A DNA stretch of 64,000 nt, from positions 1,488,001-1,552,000 of the forward strand of contig NZ_CVUA01000001.1 of the NCBI RefSeq assembly GCF_001282785.1, read 5' to 3'. The translations under genes were made by a program, and so were the position numbers. This document shows, one piece after another, positions 52,370 through 60,912 of the stretch. This DNA is from Halolamina sediminis. Lineage in GTDB: Archaea > Halobacteriota > Halobacteria > Halobacteriales > Haloferacaceae. The notes beneath the pieces were generated by a model. The model saw only the letters and a program-made list of their open reading frames with translations. It was not told the origin of the DNA and ran no database searches. The first letter of the stretch is position 1. Each line of letters opens with the position of its first letter.

Positions 52370-53521
52370 ATGGATCTGCTCGACGAGGGGATCGTCCCCG
52401 AGCACGCACGCGAGGCGAAAGCCGAGGCCAGAGCGTTCGCGGAGGACGAGATCATGCCCGTCGCCGCCGAGAAGTTCGACGCCGGCGAGTACCCGTGGGA
52501 CGTGCTGGAGGCCGGGATGGACGCCGGGCTCGTCGCCGCCGATCTGCCCGAGGAGCTGGGCGGGCGGGGGTTCGACATCCAGCAGATCCTCGCGATCGCC
52601 GAGGAGTTCTACCGCGCCGACGCGGGGATCGGGCTGACGCTGATGCTCGCCTCCTTCGGCTGTGAGCTGGTCGAACAGTACGGCAGCGAGGCCCAACACG
52701 AGGAGTACCTCCGGCCGGTCGCCCAGAACGACCAGATATCCGGGCTCGCCGTCTCCGAGCCCGACACCGGCTCCGACCTCGCGGGGATGAGCACCAGCGC
52801 CGAGAAGGAGGGCGACGAGTGGGTGCTCAACGGCGAGAAGTACTGGGTCGGCAACGCCGTCGAGGCCGACTGGCTCACCGTCTACGCCAAGACCGGCGAC
52901 CGCGACGACCGCTACGGCAACTACTCGCTGTTCATCGTCCCGACGGACGCCCCGGGGTACGAGGCCGAACACATCCCCGAGAAGATGGGGATGCGCGCCT
53001 CCAAGCAGGGCCACATCGTCTTCGACGACTGTCGGATCCCCGAGGAGAACCTCGTCGGCACCGAGGGCGGCGGCTTCTACGCGCTGGCGGACTTCTTCAA
53101 CCACGGCCGCGTCGTCGTCGGCGGCCACGGGCTGGGGATCGCCGCCGCCGCGATCGAAGAGGCCGAGGCGTTCGTCCACGAGCGCGAAGGGTTCGGTCGC
53201 AACATCAACGAGTTCCAGTCGGTTCAGCACATCCTCGCGGACATGCAGACGGAGTTCCGCGCGGCCCGCGCGCTGAACTGGCAGGCCGCCGAGAAGGTGA
53301 AGAACCACGACAACCCCGGCTACTGGGCGGCGATGGCCAAGACCAAGTCGACCGAGGTCGCCGTCGACGTGGCCGAGCGTGGGATGCAGCTCCACGGCGG
53401 CCGCTCGATCTTCACGGACCGCCGGATCGCCCGGGCGTACCGCGACGCCCGCATCCCCGTGATCTACGAGGGGGCCAACGAGATCCAGCGGAATCTGATC
53501 TACCGACAGACGCCGCGGTAG
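52370..53521 (+). CDS. acd: Acyl-CoA dehydrogenase
   Basis: A 383-residue FAD flavoenzyme introducing a trans-2,3 double bond into acyl-CoA. LAVSEPDTGSDLAGM and the following helix bind FAD and substrate; the C-terminal YEGANEIQRNLIYR holds the catalytic Glu. Length and order are standard for the short/medium-chain type. No electron-transfer flavoprotein genes are adjacent. It may feed the propionyl/methylmalonyl branch or beta-oxidation. Confidence 0.94.
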   Translation: MDLLDEGIVPEHAREAKAEARAFAEDEIMPVAAEKFDAGEYPWDVLEAGMDAGLVAADLPEELGGRGFDIQQILAIAEEFYRADAGIGLTLMLASFGCELVEQYGSEAQHEEYLRPVAQNDQISGLAVSEPDTGSDLAGMSTSAEKEGDEWVLNGEKYWVGNAVEADWLTVYAKTGDRDDRYGNYSLFIVPTDAPGYEAEHIPEKMGMRASKQGHIVFDDCRIPEENLVGTEGGGFYALADFFNHGRVVVGGHGLGIAAAAIEEAEAFVHEREGFGRNINEFQSVQHILADMQTEFRAARALNWQAAEKVKNHDNPGYWAAMAKTKSTEVAVDVAERGMQLHGGRSIFTDRRIARAYRDARIPVIYEGANEIQRNLIYRQTPR

Positions 53522-53538
53522 GCCTCACCCGCCGCTTC

Positions 53539-53919
53539 TCATACGCCGAGCTCGCCCTGCACGATCTCGATCCCGTCCTCCACGGCTGCCATCGTCACCG
53601 AACGGTCGCGCTCGACGGAGAACAGACAGCCCTGTTTCGGCCCGTCGGCGACCCTGACCACCCACGAGCGTTCGAACGTCCGGACGACCGCTTCCAGGCT
53701 CCCCAGCCGGAACGACGACTCGACGGCCGGCGCGTCGAGCTGGTGGACGATGGTGTTGTCGACGAGCGTCCTGATCTCGTCGTCGCTGTACTGTGCGGCC
53801 ACGTCGTCCCGGAGGGAGTGATCGAACTCCCCGCTGTCGTACCTGATCACCCCACGGAGTGCGGTCCCGAGCCGATCCGCGAGGGCGGCGTGGATCGTCC
53901 CGGCGTCGATATCCCCCAT
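53539..53919 (-). CDS. Small haloarchaeal protein, DUF7522-like (second copy)
   Basis: A 126-residue acidic soluble protein with RGVIRYDSGEFDHSLRDDV and a C-terminal strand pair (SWVVRVADGPKQGCLFSVERD). It shares the layout of the protein at 5557-5934, although overall similarity looks distant. Function is unknown. It faces the acyl-CoA dehydrogenase gene 17 nt away and is divergent from the next gene. Confidence 0.72.
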   Translation of the reverse strand: MGDIDAGTIHAALADRLGTALRGVIRYDSGEFDHSLRDDVAAQYSDDEIRTLVDNTIVHQLDAPAVESSFRLGSLEAVVRTFERSWVVRVADGPKQGCLFSVERDRSVTMAAVEDGIEIVQGELGV

Positions 53920-54009
53920 AGCGCCGACTGTTGCCGTAGGGGCAAAAAGCTCCGTATCCCCGGCGCGGCCCGGAGAAAGAACTACGGTGGTTCCCACGTC
54001 CCGTAGGGC

Positions 54010-55587
54010 ATGGACAGGCTCACCGGCGGCGAGGCAGTCGTCGCACAGCTCGAATGCGAGGGTGTCGACGTGGCCTTCGGGATCCCGGGCGTTCACACGC
54101 TGGAGATCTACGACGCGCTGCTCGACAGCGGGATCGACCACGTCACTACCCGGCACGAGCAGGGCGCGGGGTTCGGCGCCGACGGCTACGCGCGGGCGAC
54201 CGGCCGCGTCGGCGTCTGCTTCGTCATCACCGGCCCCGGGCTCACCAACGTCGCGACCGCGGTGGGGCAGGCGTACTCCGACTCCTCGCCGATGCTGGTG
54301 CTCTCCACGACGAACGCGACCAACGAGGCCGACCGCGGGAAGGGCCACCTTCACGAGCTCAAAGACCAGCGGGGCGTGATGGAGTCGATCGCCGCCGAGA
54401 GCTACCACGTCGACCGCGTCGCTGACGTGCCGGAGACGATCGCCGACGCGTTCGACTACCTCGACCGACACCGACCCCGTCCCGTTCACGTCCAGATCCC
54501 GACGGACGTGCTCGAACGCGCGGAGCCGGTCGAACTGATCGACCGCACCCCCACCGAGCCGCCGGGGCCGGACGCCGAGCGCATCGACGAGGCGGCCGGG
54601 ATGCTCGCCGATGCGGAGCGTCCCCTGCTCGTCGTCGGTGGTGGCACCGTCGACGCCGCCGACTCGGTGCGCGCGTTCGTCGAGGAGGCCGATATTCCCG
54701 TGATCACTACGGCCGCGGGGAAAGGCGTCGTCCCCGCGGAGCACGACTGCTGTGTCGCGACGGCGCTGGGCCACGAGCCCGCGGCCGAGTTCGTCGCAAG
54801 CCGCGATCTCGTGCTCGCGGTCGGGACGGAGCTGAGCGCACAGGACTCGGGCGACACTCCGTTCCCCGACGAACTGATCCACGTCGACATCGACCCGACG
54901 GATATCGGGAACAACCACGAGACTGCGCTGGGAATCGTCGGCGACGCGGGCGAAACGCTCGACGCGCTCACCGAACGGGCGAGCGAGCGCGGCCTCTCCT
55001 TCGACGGCCCGACCGAGGCCGCCGACGCGGGGCCGGATCCACTCTCGATCGGCGACGAGGACGACCGACTCCACCTGCTTGCGGTGCTGCGGGAGGCGCT
55101 CGACGACGACGCGGTGGTCGTCAACGACATGACGAAGGTGAGCTACGCCGCGCGGACGCGGTTCCCGACCGGCGCGCCGCGGTCGTTCCTGTTCCCCCGC
55201 GGGTTCGGCACGCTGGGGTTCAGCCCGCCCGCGGCGTTCGGTGCCGCGATCGGCAGCGATCGACAGGTGGTGTCGCTGGTCGGCGACGGCGGCTCGCTGT
55301 TCACGATCGGCGACCTCGCGACCGCGGTGCAGTACGAGCTCGGCGTGCCGATCGTTCTCTGTAACGACGACTCCTACGACATCCTCGAGGACGTCCAGCG
55401 CCGGGACTACGGGCGGACGATGGCCACCGACATCGAGAACCCCGACTTCGTCGAGATGGCGGAGAGTTTCGGCGCCGCCGCACGGCGGATCGAGTTCGGC
55501 GACGTGGCCGACGAGCTGCCCGGCGCGCTCGCGGCGGCGTTCGACCGCGATCGGCCGACGCTGATCGAGGTGCCCGTAGAGTTCTGA
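54010..55587 (+). CDS. Thiamine-diphosphate-dependent enzyme, AruI/acetolactate synthase-like
   Basis: A 525-residue enzyme of the same superfamily as IlvB. The catalytic Glu is in TRHEQGAGFGADGYARATG; the ThDP motif is GDGGSLFTIGDL ending with LCNDDSYD. FGIPGVHTLEIYDALLDSG and FVITGPGLTNVATA closely recall 2-oxo acid decarboxylases of the AruI type (5-guanidino-2-oxopentanoate decarboxylase) rather than true acetolactate synthases. No small subunit is adjacent. The substrate, probably a 2-oxo acid, is open. Confidence 0.85.
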   Translation: MDRLTGGEAVVAQLECEGVDVAFGIPGVHTLEIYDALLDSGIDHVTTRHEQGAGFGADGYARATGRVGVCFVITGPGLTNVATAVGQAYSDSSPMLVLSTTNATNEADRGKGHLHELKDQRGVMESIAAESYHVDRVADVPETIADAFDYLDRHRPRPVHVQIPTDVLERAEPVELIDRTPTEPPGPDAERIDEAAGMLADAERPLLVVGGGTVDAADSVRAFVEEADIPVITTAAGKGVVPAEHDCCVATALGHEPAAEFVASRDLVLAVGTELSAQDSGDTPFPDELIHVDIDPTDIGNNHETALGIVGDAGETLDALTERASERGLSFDGPTEAADAGPDPLSIGDEDDRLHLLAVLREALDDDAVVVNDMTKVSYAARTRFPTGAPRSFLFPRGFGTLGFSPPAAFGAAIGSDRQVVSLVGDGGSLFTIGDLATAVQYELGVPIVLCNDDSYDILEDVQRRDYGRTMATDIENPDFVEMAESFGAAARRIEFGDVADELPGALAAAFDRDRPTLIEVPVEF

Positions 55588-55621
55588 CAACGCTGAAGAG
55601 CCCCCGGCCGCATGGGCACCT

Positions 55622-57409
55622 ATGCGACTGCAGGAGTACTGGGGCGTCGGCCCGAAGACGGCCGAACTGCTCGAAACCGAGTTGGGCGTCGAGCGCGCCG
55701 TTCGCGCCATCGAGTCCGCGGACGTGAGCACGCTCGTCGACGCGGGGCTCCCGCGCGGCCGGGCGACGCGCATCCTCCGGCGGGCCACGGGCGCGGCCGG
55801 GCTGGACACGCTGGGCACCGGCGACGCCCGCGACGTGTACGGCGACCTGCTCGAACTGGCCGCGGGCGAGGCACTGACCGGCGGCGCCGCTGACCGGATC
55901 CGCGTGCTCACGCCGCTGGCGAGCCACGAGGCCGCCGACGAACGGCTGGACCGCATCGATCAGGCACGCGAGGTGTGGACCGACCTCGGCGAGGACGACC
56001 GGGAACGCGTGATCGGGGCGTTCGCGAGCTACGACGAGGCCGGCGGCGGCCGTCGCGCGGCCGTCGATGCCGCGCTGGAACTCCGTCGCGCGGGCACGAA
56101 CGAGAGCGGCCCGTTCGACCGGCTGGCCGAACTGGACGCCGACGCGCTCGAAGCCGCCGTCGACGCGCTGGCGGCTGTCGAGGGCGAATTCGGCGACGGC
56201 GACGAGCCACTGTCGGTCGGGGCGGGCGCCGACGAGCGCCTCGACGAGCTCCGGACCCAGCTCGCCGCCGCGAGGCGGCTGGACGACGCCGCGCTCGACG
56301 TGTTGGAGACCGTCCGCGGGCAGGGCGTCCGGTCGCTGGAGGCGTTCCAGAGCGCGGTGATCTCCTACGTCGCCGAGGAGACCGGCGTGACCGCGAGCGA
56401 AGTCCGGTCGGTCGCGCCCGACGAGGCCCGCGACGAGACGGATTTCGTCTCCGCGACGCTTCGTGCGCTGGTCGGCGACCTGGAGGGGCAGGTCGCGGAT
56501 CGCGAGGCGACCGTGGCGGCCGATCTCCGGGAGACGTTGGACGACGCCGGCGAGGGGATCGAGGCCGCGGTCGACGCGGTCGACGAACTCGCCTTCGACC
56601 TCTCGCTCGCGCGCTTCGCCGCGAGCCACGACCTCACGCGGCCGACGCTGGTCGAGGACGGGCTCGCAGTTCGGGGCGCACGAAACCTCTTCATCGACGG
56701 CGACGTCCAGCCGGTCACCTACGGCGTCGGGACGCACTCCGTCGACGGCGGCCGAGACGCGACGGGCGAAGCGGCGCCCGACCCGCCCTCTGGCGACCGT
56801 GTGACGGTGCTAACGGGGGCGAACTCCGGCGGGAAGACGACGCTGCTGGAGACGCTCTGTGGCGTGGCGCTGTTGGCGGCGATGGGGCTGCCCGTCCCAG
56901 CCGAGCGCGCGGAGGTCGGGCGGTTCGACACGGTCGTGTTCCACCGCCGCCACGCCTCGTTCAACGCGGGCGTACTGGAGTCGACGCTGCGCTCGGTCGT
57001 GCCGCCGCTGACTGGCGAAGGGCGAGCGCTGATGCTGGTCGACGAGTTCGAGGCGATCACCGAGCCCGGCCGGGCGGCTGACCTGCTGAACGGGCTGGTC
57101 GACCTGACCGTCGACCGCGGCGCGCTGGGCGTGTTCGTCACCCACCTCGCGGAGGATCTCTCGCCGCTGCCCGATACCGCCCGCATCGACGGCATCTTCG
57201 CCGAGGGGCTGACCGACGACCTCGGCCTGCGCGTCGACTACCAGCCCCGGTTCGGCACCGTCGGGCGCTCGACGCCGGAGTTCATCGTCTCGCGGCTGGT
57301 CGCGAACGCCGGCGACCGCGACGAGCGCGCGGCGTTCCGCTCGCTGGCGGCCGCGGTGGGAGAGGAGGCGGTCCAGCGGACGCTGTCGGACGCGGAGTGG
57401 CAGGGTTAG
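55622..57409 (+). CDS. MutS-family ATPase (archaeal MutS5-like)
   Basis: A 595-residue protein. The first 60 residues hold a helix-hairpin-helix DNA-binding motif (YWGVGPKTAELLETELG). The middle is a helical MutS core and clamp region. The C-terminal ATPase has Walker A GANSGGKTTLLE and Walker B MLVDEFEAITEPG. The mismatch-recognition domain I (Phe-x-Glu) is absent, so it is not a classic MutS1; MutS5-type proteins may act on recombination intermediates. Stop overlaps the convergent gene by TTAG. Confidence 0.9.
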   Translation: MRLQEYWGVGPKTAELLETELGVERAVRAIESADVSTLVDAGLPRGRATRILRRATGAAGLDTLGTGDARDVYGDLLELAAGEALTGGAADRIRVLTPLASHEAADERLDRIDQAREVWTDLGEDDRERVIGAFASYDEAGGGRRAAVDAALELRRAGTNESGPFDRLAELDADALEAAVDALAAVEGEFGDGDEPLSVGAGADERLDELRTQLAAARRLDDAALDVLETVRGQGVRSLEAFQSAVISYVAEETGVTASEVRSVAPDEARDETDFVSATLRALVGDLEGQVADREATVAADLRETLDDAGEGIEAAVDAVDELAFDLSLARFAASHDLTRPTLVEDGLAVRGARNLFIDGDVQPVTYGVGTHSVDGGRDATGEAAPDPPSGDRVTVLTGANSGGKTTLLETLCGVALLAAMGLPVPAERAEVGRFDTVVFHRRHASFNAGVLESTLRSVVPPLTGEGRALMLVDEFEAITEPGRAADLLNGLVDLTVDRGALGVFVTHLAEDLSPLPDTARIDGIFAEGLTDDLGLRVDYQPRFGTVGRSTPEFIVSRLVANAGDRDERAAFRSLAAAVGEEAVQRTLSDAEWQG

Positions 57410-58722
57410 CGCCGGAGCAGCACCAGCGCGAGCCCGCCGCCGCCGAGTACGATCGCGGCGCTGACGAGCAGCCCGGTCACGTCGCCGCCCCCGGTGGGCG
57501 CGTCGGTCGGCGTCGCCGAGTCGGTCGCCGTCGGCTCGGCCTCGGAGACGAACAGCGTCCCCGTGTCGGTGGTGCCGTCCGCGCCACCGGCCGCGACTTC
57601 GAGGCTGTACTCGCCCGCGTCGAGTGCGGCGGGGACAGTGCCCTCAGAGTTGACAGTGATCTCGTCGCCGCTGGAGACGCTGACGGTCTCGCCCTCGCGG
57701 CCGGCGAGCTCGGTGTCGAAGTAGACGGTTGCGGTGCCGTCGCCGTCGGCGTCACGGACCTGCAGATCGAGCTCGTAGCCCGCGCGCTCGCTGCCGACGG
57801 TGACGTCGGCGGTGTCGGTTCCGTCGAACCGGAGTTCGATCCCGGCCACGTCACCGCGGAGGGTGTCGACCACCGACTCCGTCAGTTCGACGGTCGGCCC
57901 GTCCTCGGAGTCGTTCGAGGCGGGCGTCTCCGTCGTCGTCTGTTCGGGAATCGGCGTCGGCGTGTCGCTGGGCGGCGTCTCCGCGCAGTCGCCGTCGCAC
58001 AGGATTACCTCACCGTCCGCGTTGGCCGAGTGTGTCCCGTCCTCGGTGCTGGCTTCGACGCTGAACGTCGCCCCTGCGTCGAGGAACGAGAAGTTGAACG
58101 CGGTCGCCCACGTGCCGTCCTCGGTCACGACCGCGGTCGAGGTGCGGAAGAACCGCGGCTGGGTGTCGCCGGTCGACTGGAGGGAGACGACGATCTCGGT
58201 CCCGGTCGGCTCCGCGGCGGTGCCGGAGACGACCTGCGTGCTGCCGTTGGCGACCGTCACCGCGTCGCCCTCGTAGTCGATGGTGACGTCGTCGTCGGGT
58301 TCGGGTGTTGGCTCGACGCAGTCGCCGTCACAGGCGACGATCTCGCCGGTCGCGTTGGCCGTCGAATCGCCCGCCTCGACGGTCACGTTGAACGTCCCGC
58401 CGGCGGTCTGCTCCGAGAAGTCGAACGTGGCGCTCCACGTGCCGTTCCCGTCGACGGTCGGGGACTTGGTCTTGAGAAACTTCGGCTGGGTGTCGCCAGT
58501 CGCGCGGGTCCGGACCTCGACGGACTCGCCCTCGGCCACGTCGGCCGTGCCGGAGATCGTCTGGGCGCTGCCGTTCGCGACGGTGACCGACTCGCCCTCG
58601 TAGTCGATGCTGACACCGTCTGTCGTCTGCGTGGCGGTAGCGGCCGGTGCGGCGAGCGTCGGTAGTAGCACCGAGAGCGCCACGAGGCCGGCGAGGGCAA
58701 CGGCACGGCGCTGTCCGTTCAT
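57406..58722 (-). CDS. Surface protein with duplicated beta-rich domain and C-terminal membrane helix
   Basis: A 438-residue exported protein. A Sec signal peptide of about 30 residues is followed by two related beta-sandwich-like repeats (residues 37-135 and 146-246), each starting with IDYEG and ending with CDGDC. A Thr/Pro-rich linker leads to a third domain (about 275-400, with ESVVDTLRGDVAGIELRFDG) resembling domains of haloarchaeal S-layer glycoproteins, then a C-terminal helix and RR. The end lacks a PGF motif, so it is probably not processed by archaeosortase. Confidence 0.82.
   Translation of the reverse strand: MNGQRRAVALAGLVALSVLLPTLAAPAATATQTTDGVSIDYEGESVTVANGSAQTISGTADVAEGESVEVRTRATGDTQPKFLKTKSPTVDGNGTWSATFDFSEQTAGGTFNVTVEAGDSTANATGEIVACDGDCVEPTPEPDDDVTIDYEGDAVTVANGSTQVVSGTAAEPTGTEIVVSLQSTGDTQPRFFRTSTAVVTEDGTWATAFNFSFLDAGATFSVEASTEDGTHSANADGEVILCDGDCAETPPSDTPTPIPEQTTTETPASNDSEDGPTVELTESVVDTLRGDVAGIELRFDGTDTADVTVGSERAGYELDLQVRDADGDGTATVYFDTELAGREGETVSVSSGDEITVNSEGTVPAALDAGEYSLEVAAGGADGTTDTGTLFVSEAEPTATDSATPTDAPTGGGDVTGLLVSAAIVLGGGGLALVLLRR
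57985..58287 (-). repeat. Second copy of the duplicated IDYEG...CDGDC domain
   Basis: Codes for residues 146-246. Shares TVANGS, SGTA, TGDTQP, GTW and the CDGDC end with the first copy. Confidence 0.8.
58318..58614 (-). repeat. First copy of the duplicated IDYEG...CDGDC domain
   Basis: Codes for residues 37-135. The two Cys in CDGDC may form a disulfide or metal site outside the cell. Confidence 0.8.
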
Positions 58723-58909
58723 CGGTCCCACCTCCGTTGTTGGCGGGTAGTCGGAGTGTCCGGTTCGGGTGTCGTCCGTAGCGATGCCGTGGAGGGCATA
58801 CGCGAACCGTGGGCCCGGTTTACTGAAAAACGGCCGATAGCTTCGACGCGGTTTTACGCTACTGACACCGTTCGGAGGGTTGATAGCTCCGCGGGCCGTT
58901 CGGCCGCCG

Positions 58910-60202
58910 ATGGCGCCTCGCTTTTCCACCCCGCGACTCAGCCGCCGTCGGGCGATGACGGTCGCTGGCGGCGCCGTCGCTGCGGCGCTAGCGACGGTGG
59001 GAACTCCGGACCGGTCCGAGGGGACGGAGCCGTTCACTGAGGGATCGACCCCCCTCGAACAGATCCACAGCATCGGCATTACTGGGGAGGACGTCCGTGT
59101 CGGGGTACTCGACCCGACCGGCTTCGACCCCGAGCACCCCGCGCTGGTGGACGCCGTGACCGGGCTGCGGGCGTTCGACGGCTCCCCCGTGGTCGTCGAC
59201 GACGCCAGCCACGGCACCGAGGCGGCGGCGACGGTCGCCCGCGCCGCGCCCGATGCGGCCCTGTTGCTCGCGACGTTCGAGCGCGCGTCGGGGTTCGAGC
59301 GCGGACTCGACTGGTTCCGGGAGATGGGCGTCGACGTGGTGCTCGCGCCCGTCGCGGCCCACGGCGCGGCCGCGGTCGGTGACAGTCCGGTGAACCGCGC
59401 CGCGGAAGCGGCAGTCGAGGCGGGCGTTACACTCGTCGCGCCGACGGGGAACGCGGCGCGGGGCCACTGGCAGGGGCCGCTAGGAGCGATCGCGTCGACC
59501 GGGGATTCGCTGACGCTACTGGACCTGGAGTCACGCGCCGCGGACGAGCCGCCGGTTGGGAGTCTTACGGTCTGGCTGGGCTGTCGGGCCCCCGATCCGC
59601 CGGCGCTCTCGCTCGCGCTCATCCGCCGGACACAGACCGGCGACGGCCGACAGCTGATCGCGCTCTCTCAGTCCGAGCGGCCGGGGCTGGAACGGCTGAC
59701 GGCCGAACTCGAGCCCGGGCGGTACGCACTGGAGCTCAGGCTCCCGGACCGATCGAGCGTCCCCGAGGGGTTCGCGACGGCACCCGTCTCGATGAGGGCG
59801 CCGGGCTACCGACTCTCCCCTGCGCGGCCGGCCGGGAGCGTCGCCGCGCCCGCCAGCGCGCCGGGGGTCGTCGGCGTTGGTTCACGCAAGGAGGGGGGCG
59901 CCGCAGCCTACAGCGGACGCGGGCCGACACCGGACGGCGGCTTCGGAGTCGATCTCGTCGCCGAACCCCGACCCTGGCCGACGGTCGAGGACCCCGGAAC
60001 CTCCGGTGCGGCCGCACAGGTCGCCGGAGTGGCGGCGTTAGTCGCCGACACACGCGGGGACGAGGCGGCGAGGGAGCGCGTCGGAGGAATTCTCCGGGCG
60101 ACGGCGACCTCGATGAGCGACGACGACGGCCCGACGTTCACGACCGGACACGGCGTCGTCGACCCGCTGGCGGCGGTCCGCCGGGCGCGCGGAACCGACT
60201 AA
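58910..60202 (+). CDS. Tat-exported subtilase-family serine protease with inserted domain
   Basis: A 430-residue S8 protease. Tat signal with SRRRAMTVAGG. The catalytic triad is visible: Asp68 in VGVLDPTGFD, His101 in SHGTEAAATVA, Ser365 in GTSGAAAQVAGVAAL; the oxyanion Asn181 is in APTGNAARG. The segment 195-300 between Asn and Ser holds a beta-rich inserted domain (SLTVWLGC, RYALELRLPD). The Asp motif is DPTG rather than DTG, a mild deviation. Divergent from the surface protein, which might be a substrate, though that is speculation. Confidence 0.87.
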   Translation: MAPRFSTPRLSRRRAMTVAGGAVAAALATVGTPDRSEGTEPFTEGSTPLEQIHSIGITGEDVRVGVLDPTGFDPEHPALVDAVTGLRAFDGSPVVVDDASHGTEAAATVARAAPDAALLLATFERASGFERGLDWFREMGVDVVLAPVAAHGAAAVGDSPVNRAAEAAVEAGVTLVAPTGNAARGHWQGPLGAIASTGDSLTLLDLESRAADEPPVGSLTVWLGCRAPDPPALSLALIRRTQTGDGRQLIALSQSERPGLERLTAELEPGRYALELRLPDRSSVPEGFATAPVSMRAPGYRLSPARPAGSVAAPASAPGVVGVGSRKEGGAAAYSGRGPTPDGGFGVDLVAEPRPWPTVEDPGTSGAAAQVAGVAALVADTRGDEAARERVGGILRATATSMSDDDGPTFTTGHGVVDPLAAVRRARGTD

Positions 60203-60216
60203 AACGACGTTTTAAG
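60201..60216 (+). promoter_or_regulatory. Inverted repeat overlapping the TATA box of the HTH gene
   Basis: AAAACG-A-CGTTTT (60201-60213) overlaps TTTAAG (60211-60216). The ATG lies about 43 nt downstream. It begins directly at the stop of the subtilase gene. Fits an autoregulatory operator. Confidence 0.5.
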
Positions 60217-60256
60217 CGACACCGGGATTGATGTGGCCGCTGCTCCCAGTACCGAT

Positions 60257-60865
60257 ATGTCGTCCCCGATCGCCCGGCTCGGCTCGAAGTCGTTCGGTAG
60301 CGAAGCCGAGCCGACAGTCGTCGACGTGAACGGCGACGACGCCGACACGGTGCTGGACGCGCTGAGCTCCGACACCGCGCGGGCGCTGTACTGCGAGATC
60401 AACGAGGAGCCCGCCCCGCCGTCGGTGCTCGCGCGGCGGCTCGACAGCTCGGTTCAGAACGTCCACTACCACCTCTCGAACCTCGAGTCCGCCGGTCTCG
60501 TCCAGGTCGTCGGCAGCGACTACTCCGAGAAGGGGAACGAGATGGACGTCTACGGCGTCGCCGCCGACCCGATCGTGCTGGCCGCCGACGCGTCCGAGGA
60601 GGAGCGGTCGACGCTCCGCCGACTGCTCGCGGACTGGGCGACCGGCGTCGCCACGATCGGCCTCGTGAGCGTCGCCATCCAACTGCTCACCACCCGCCTC
60701 GTCGGCGGCGGGAGCGGCGTGTTCGAGCCGGCCTCCCCGGGGCTCCCCGAGGACGCGGTTCTCCCGTGGCTGGCGGAGGCGGTCGCGGCGCCCGGCCTGC
60801 TGTTCTTCGTCGGCGGCGTGGCGGTGCTCACGGCCGCGATACTGGCCGAAACCGTCCGAGAGTAG
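60257..60865 (+). CDS. Winged-helix regulator with two C-terminal membrane helices
   Basis: A 202-residue protein. Residues about 25-110 form an ArsR-type winged helix (VLDALSSDTARALYCEINEE, then VQNVHYHLSNLESAGLV). Two hydrophobic helices follow (WATGVATIGLVSVAIQLL and the segment LLFFVGGVAVLTAAILAE), so the DNA-binding domain is tethered to the membrane. It sits between a secreted protease and a sensor kinase, which suggests a role in envelope sensing; this is inferred. Confidence 0.83.
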   Translation: MSSPIARLGSKSFGSEAEPTVVDVNGDDADTVLDALSSDTARALYCEINEEPAPPSVLARRLDSSVQNVHYHLSNLESAGLVQVVGSDYSEKGNEMDVYGVAADPIVLAADASEEERSTLRRLLADWATGVATIGLVSVAIQLLTTRLVGGGSGVFEPASPGLPEDAVLPWLAEAVAAPGLLFFVGGVAVLTAAILAETVRE

Positions 60866-60881
60866 CGCCGTTCGGCGGTAC

Positions 60882-60909
60882 TCTAATAGGGCTGTTCACC
60901 GAACAGCCC
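60882..60909 (+). promoter_or_regulatory. TATA-like element and palindrome before the LOV kinase gene
   Basis: TCTAATAG (60882-60889) is about 27 nt before the GTG start. GGGCTGTTC-ACC-GAACAGCCC (60889-60909) is a perfect 9-bp palindrome between this element and the start, where a bound protein would block initiation. Confidence 0.5.
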
Positions 60910-60912
60910 CCC

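Noticed and set aside
53539-55956. 805-residue minus-strand open frame
   Set aside because: Only the last 126 residues look like a protein; the rest lies antisense to the thiamine-diphosphate enzyme gene.
57406-59622. Long minus-strand frame extending the surface protein upstream
   Set aside because: A clear signal peptide starts at 58722; the extension is antisense to the subtilase gene.
60766-60912. 49-residue upstream extension of the LOV kinase
   Set aside because: It overlaps the HTH gene, is Gly/Arg-rich, and the GTG at 60913 has a promoter at the right distance.
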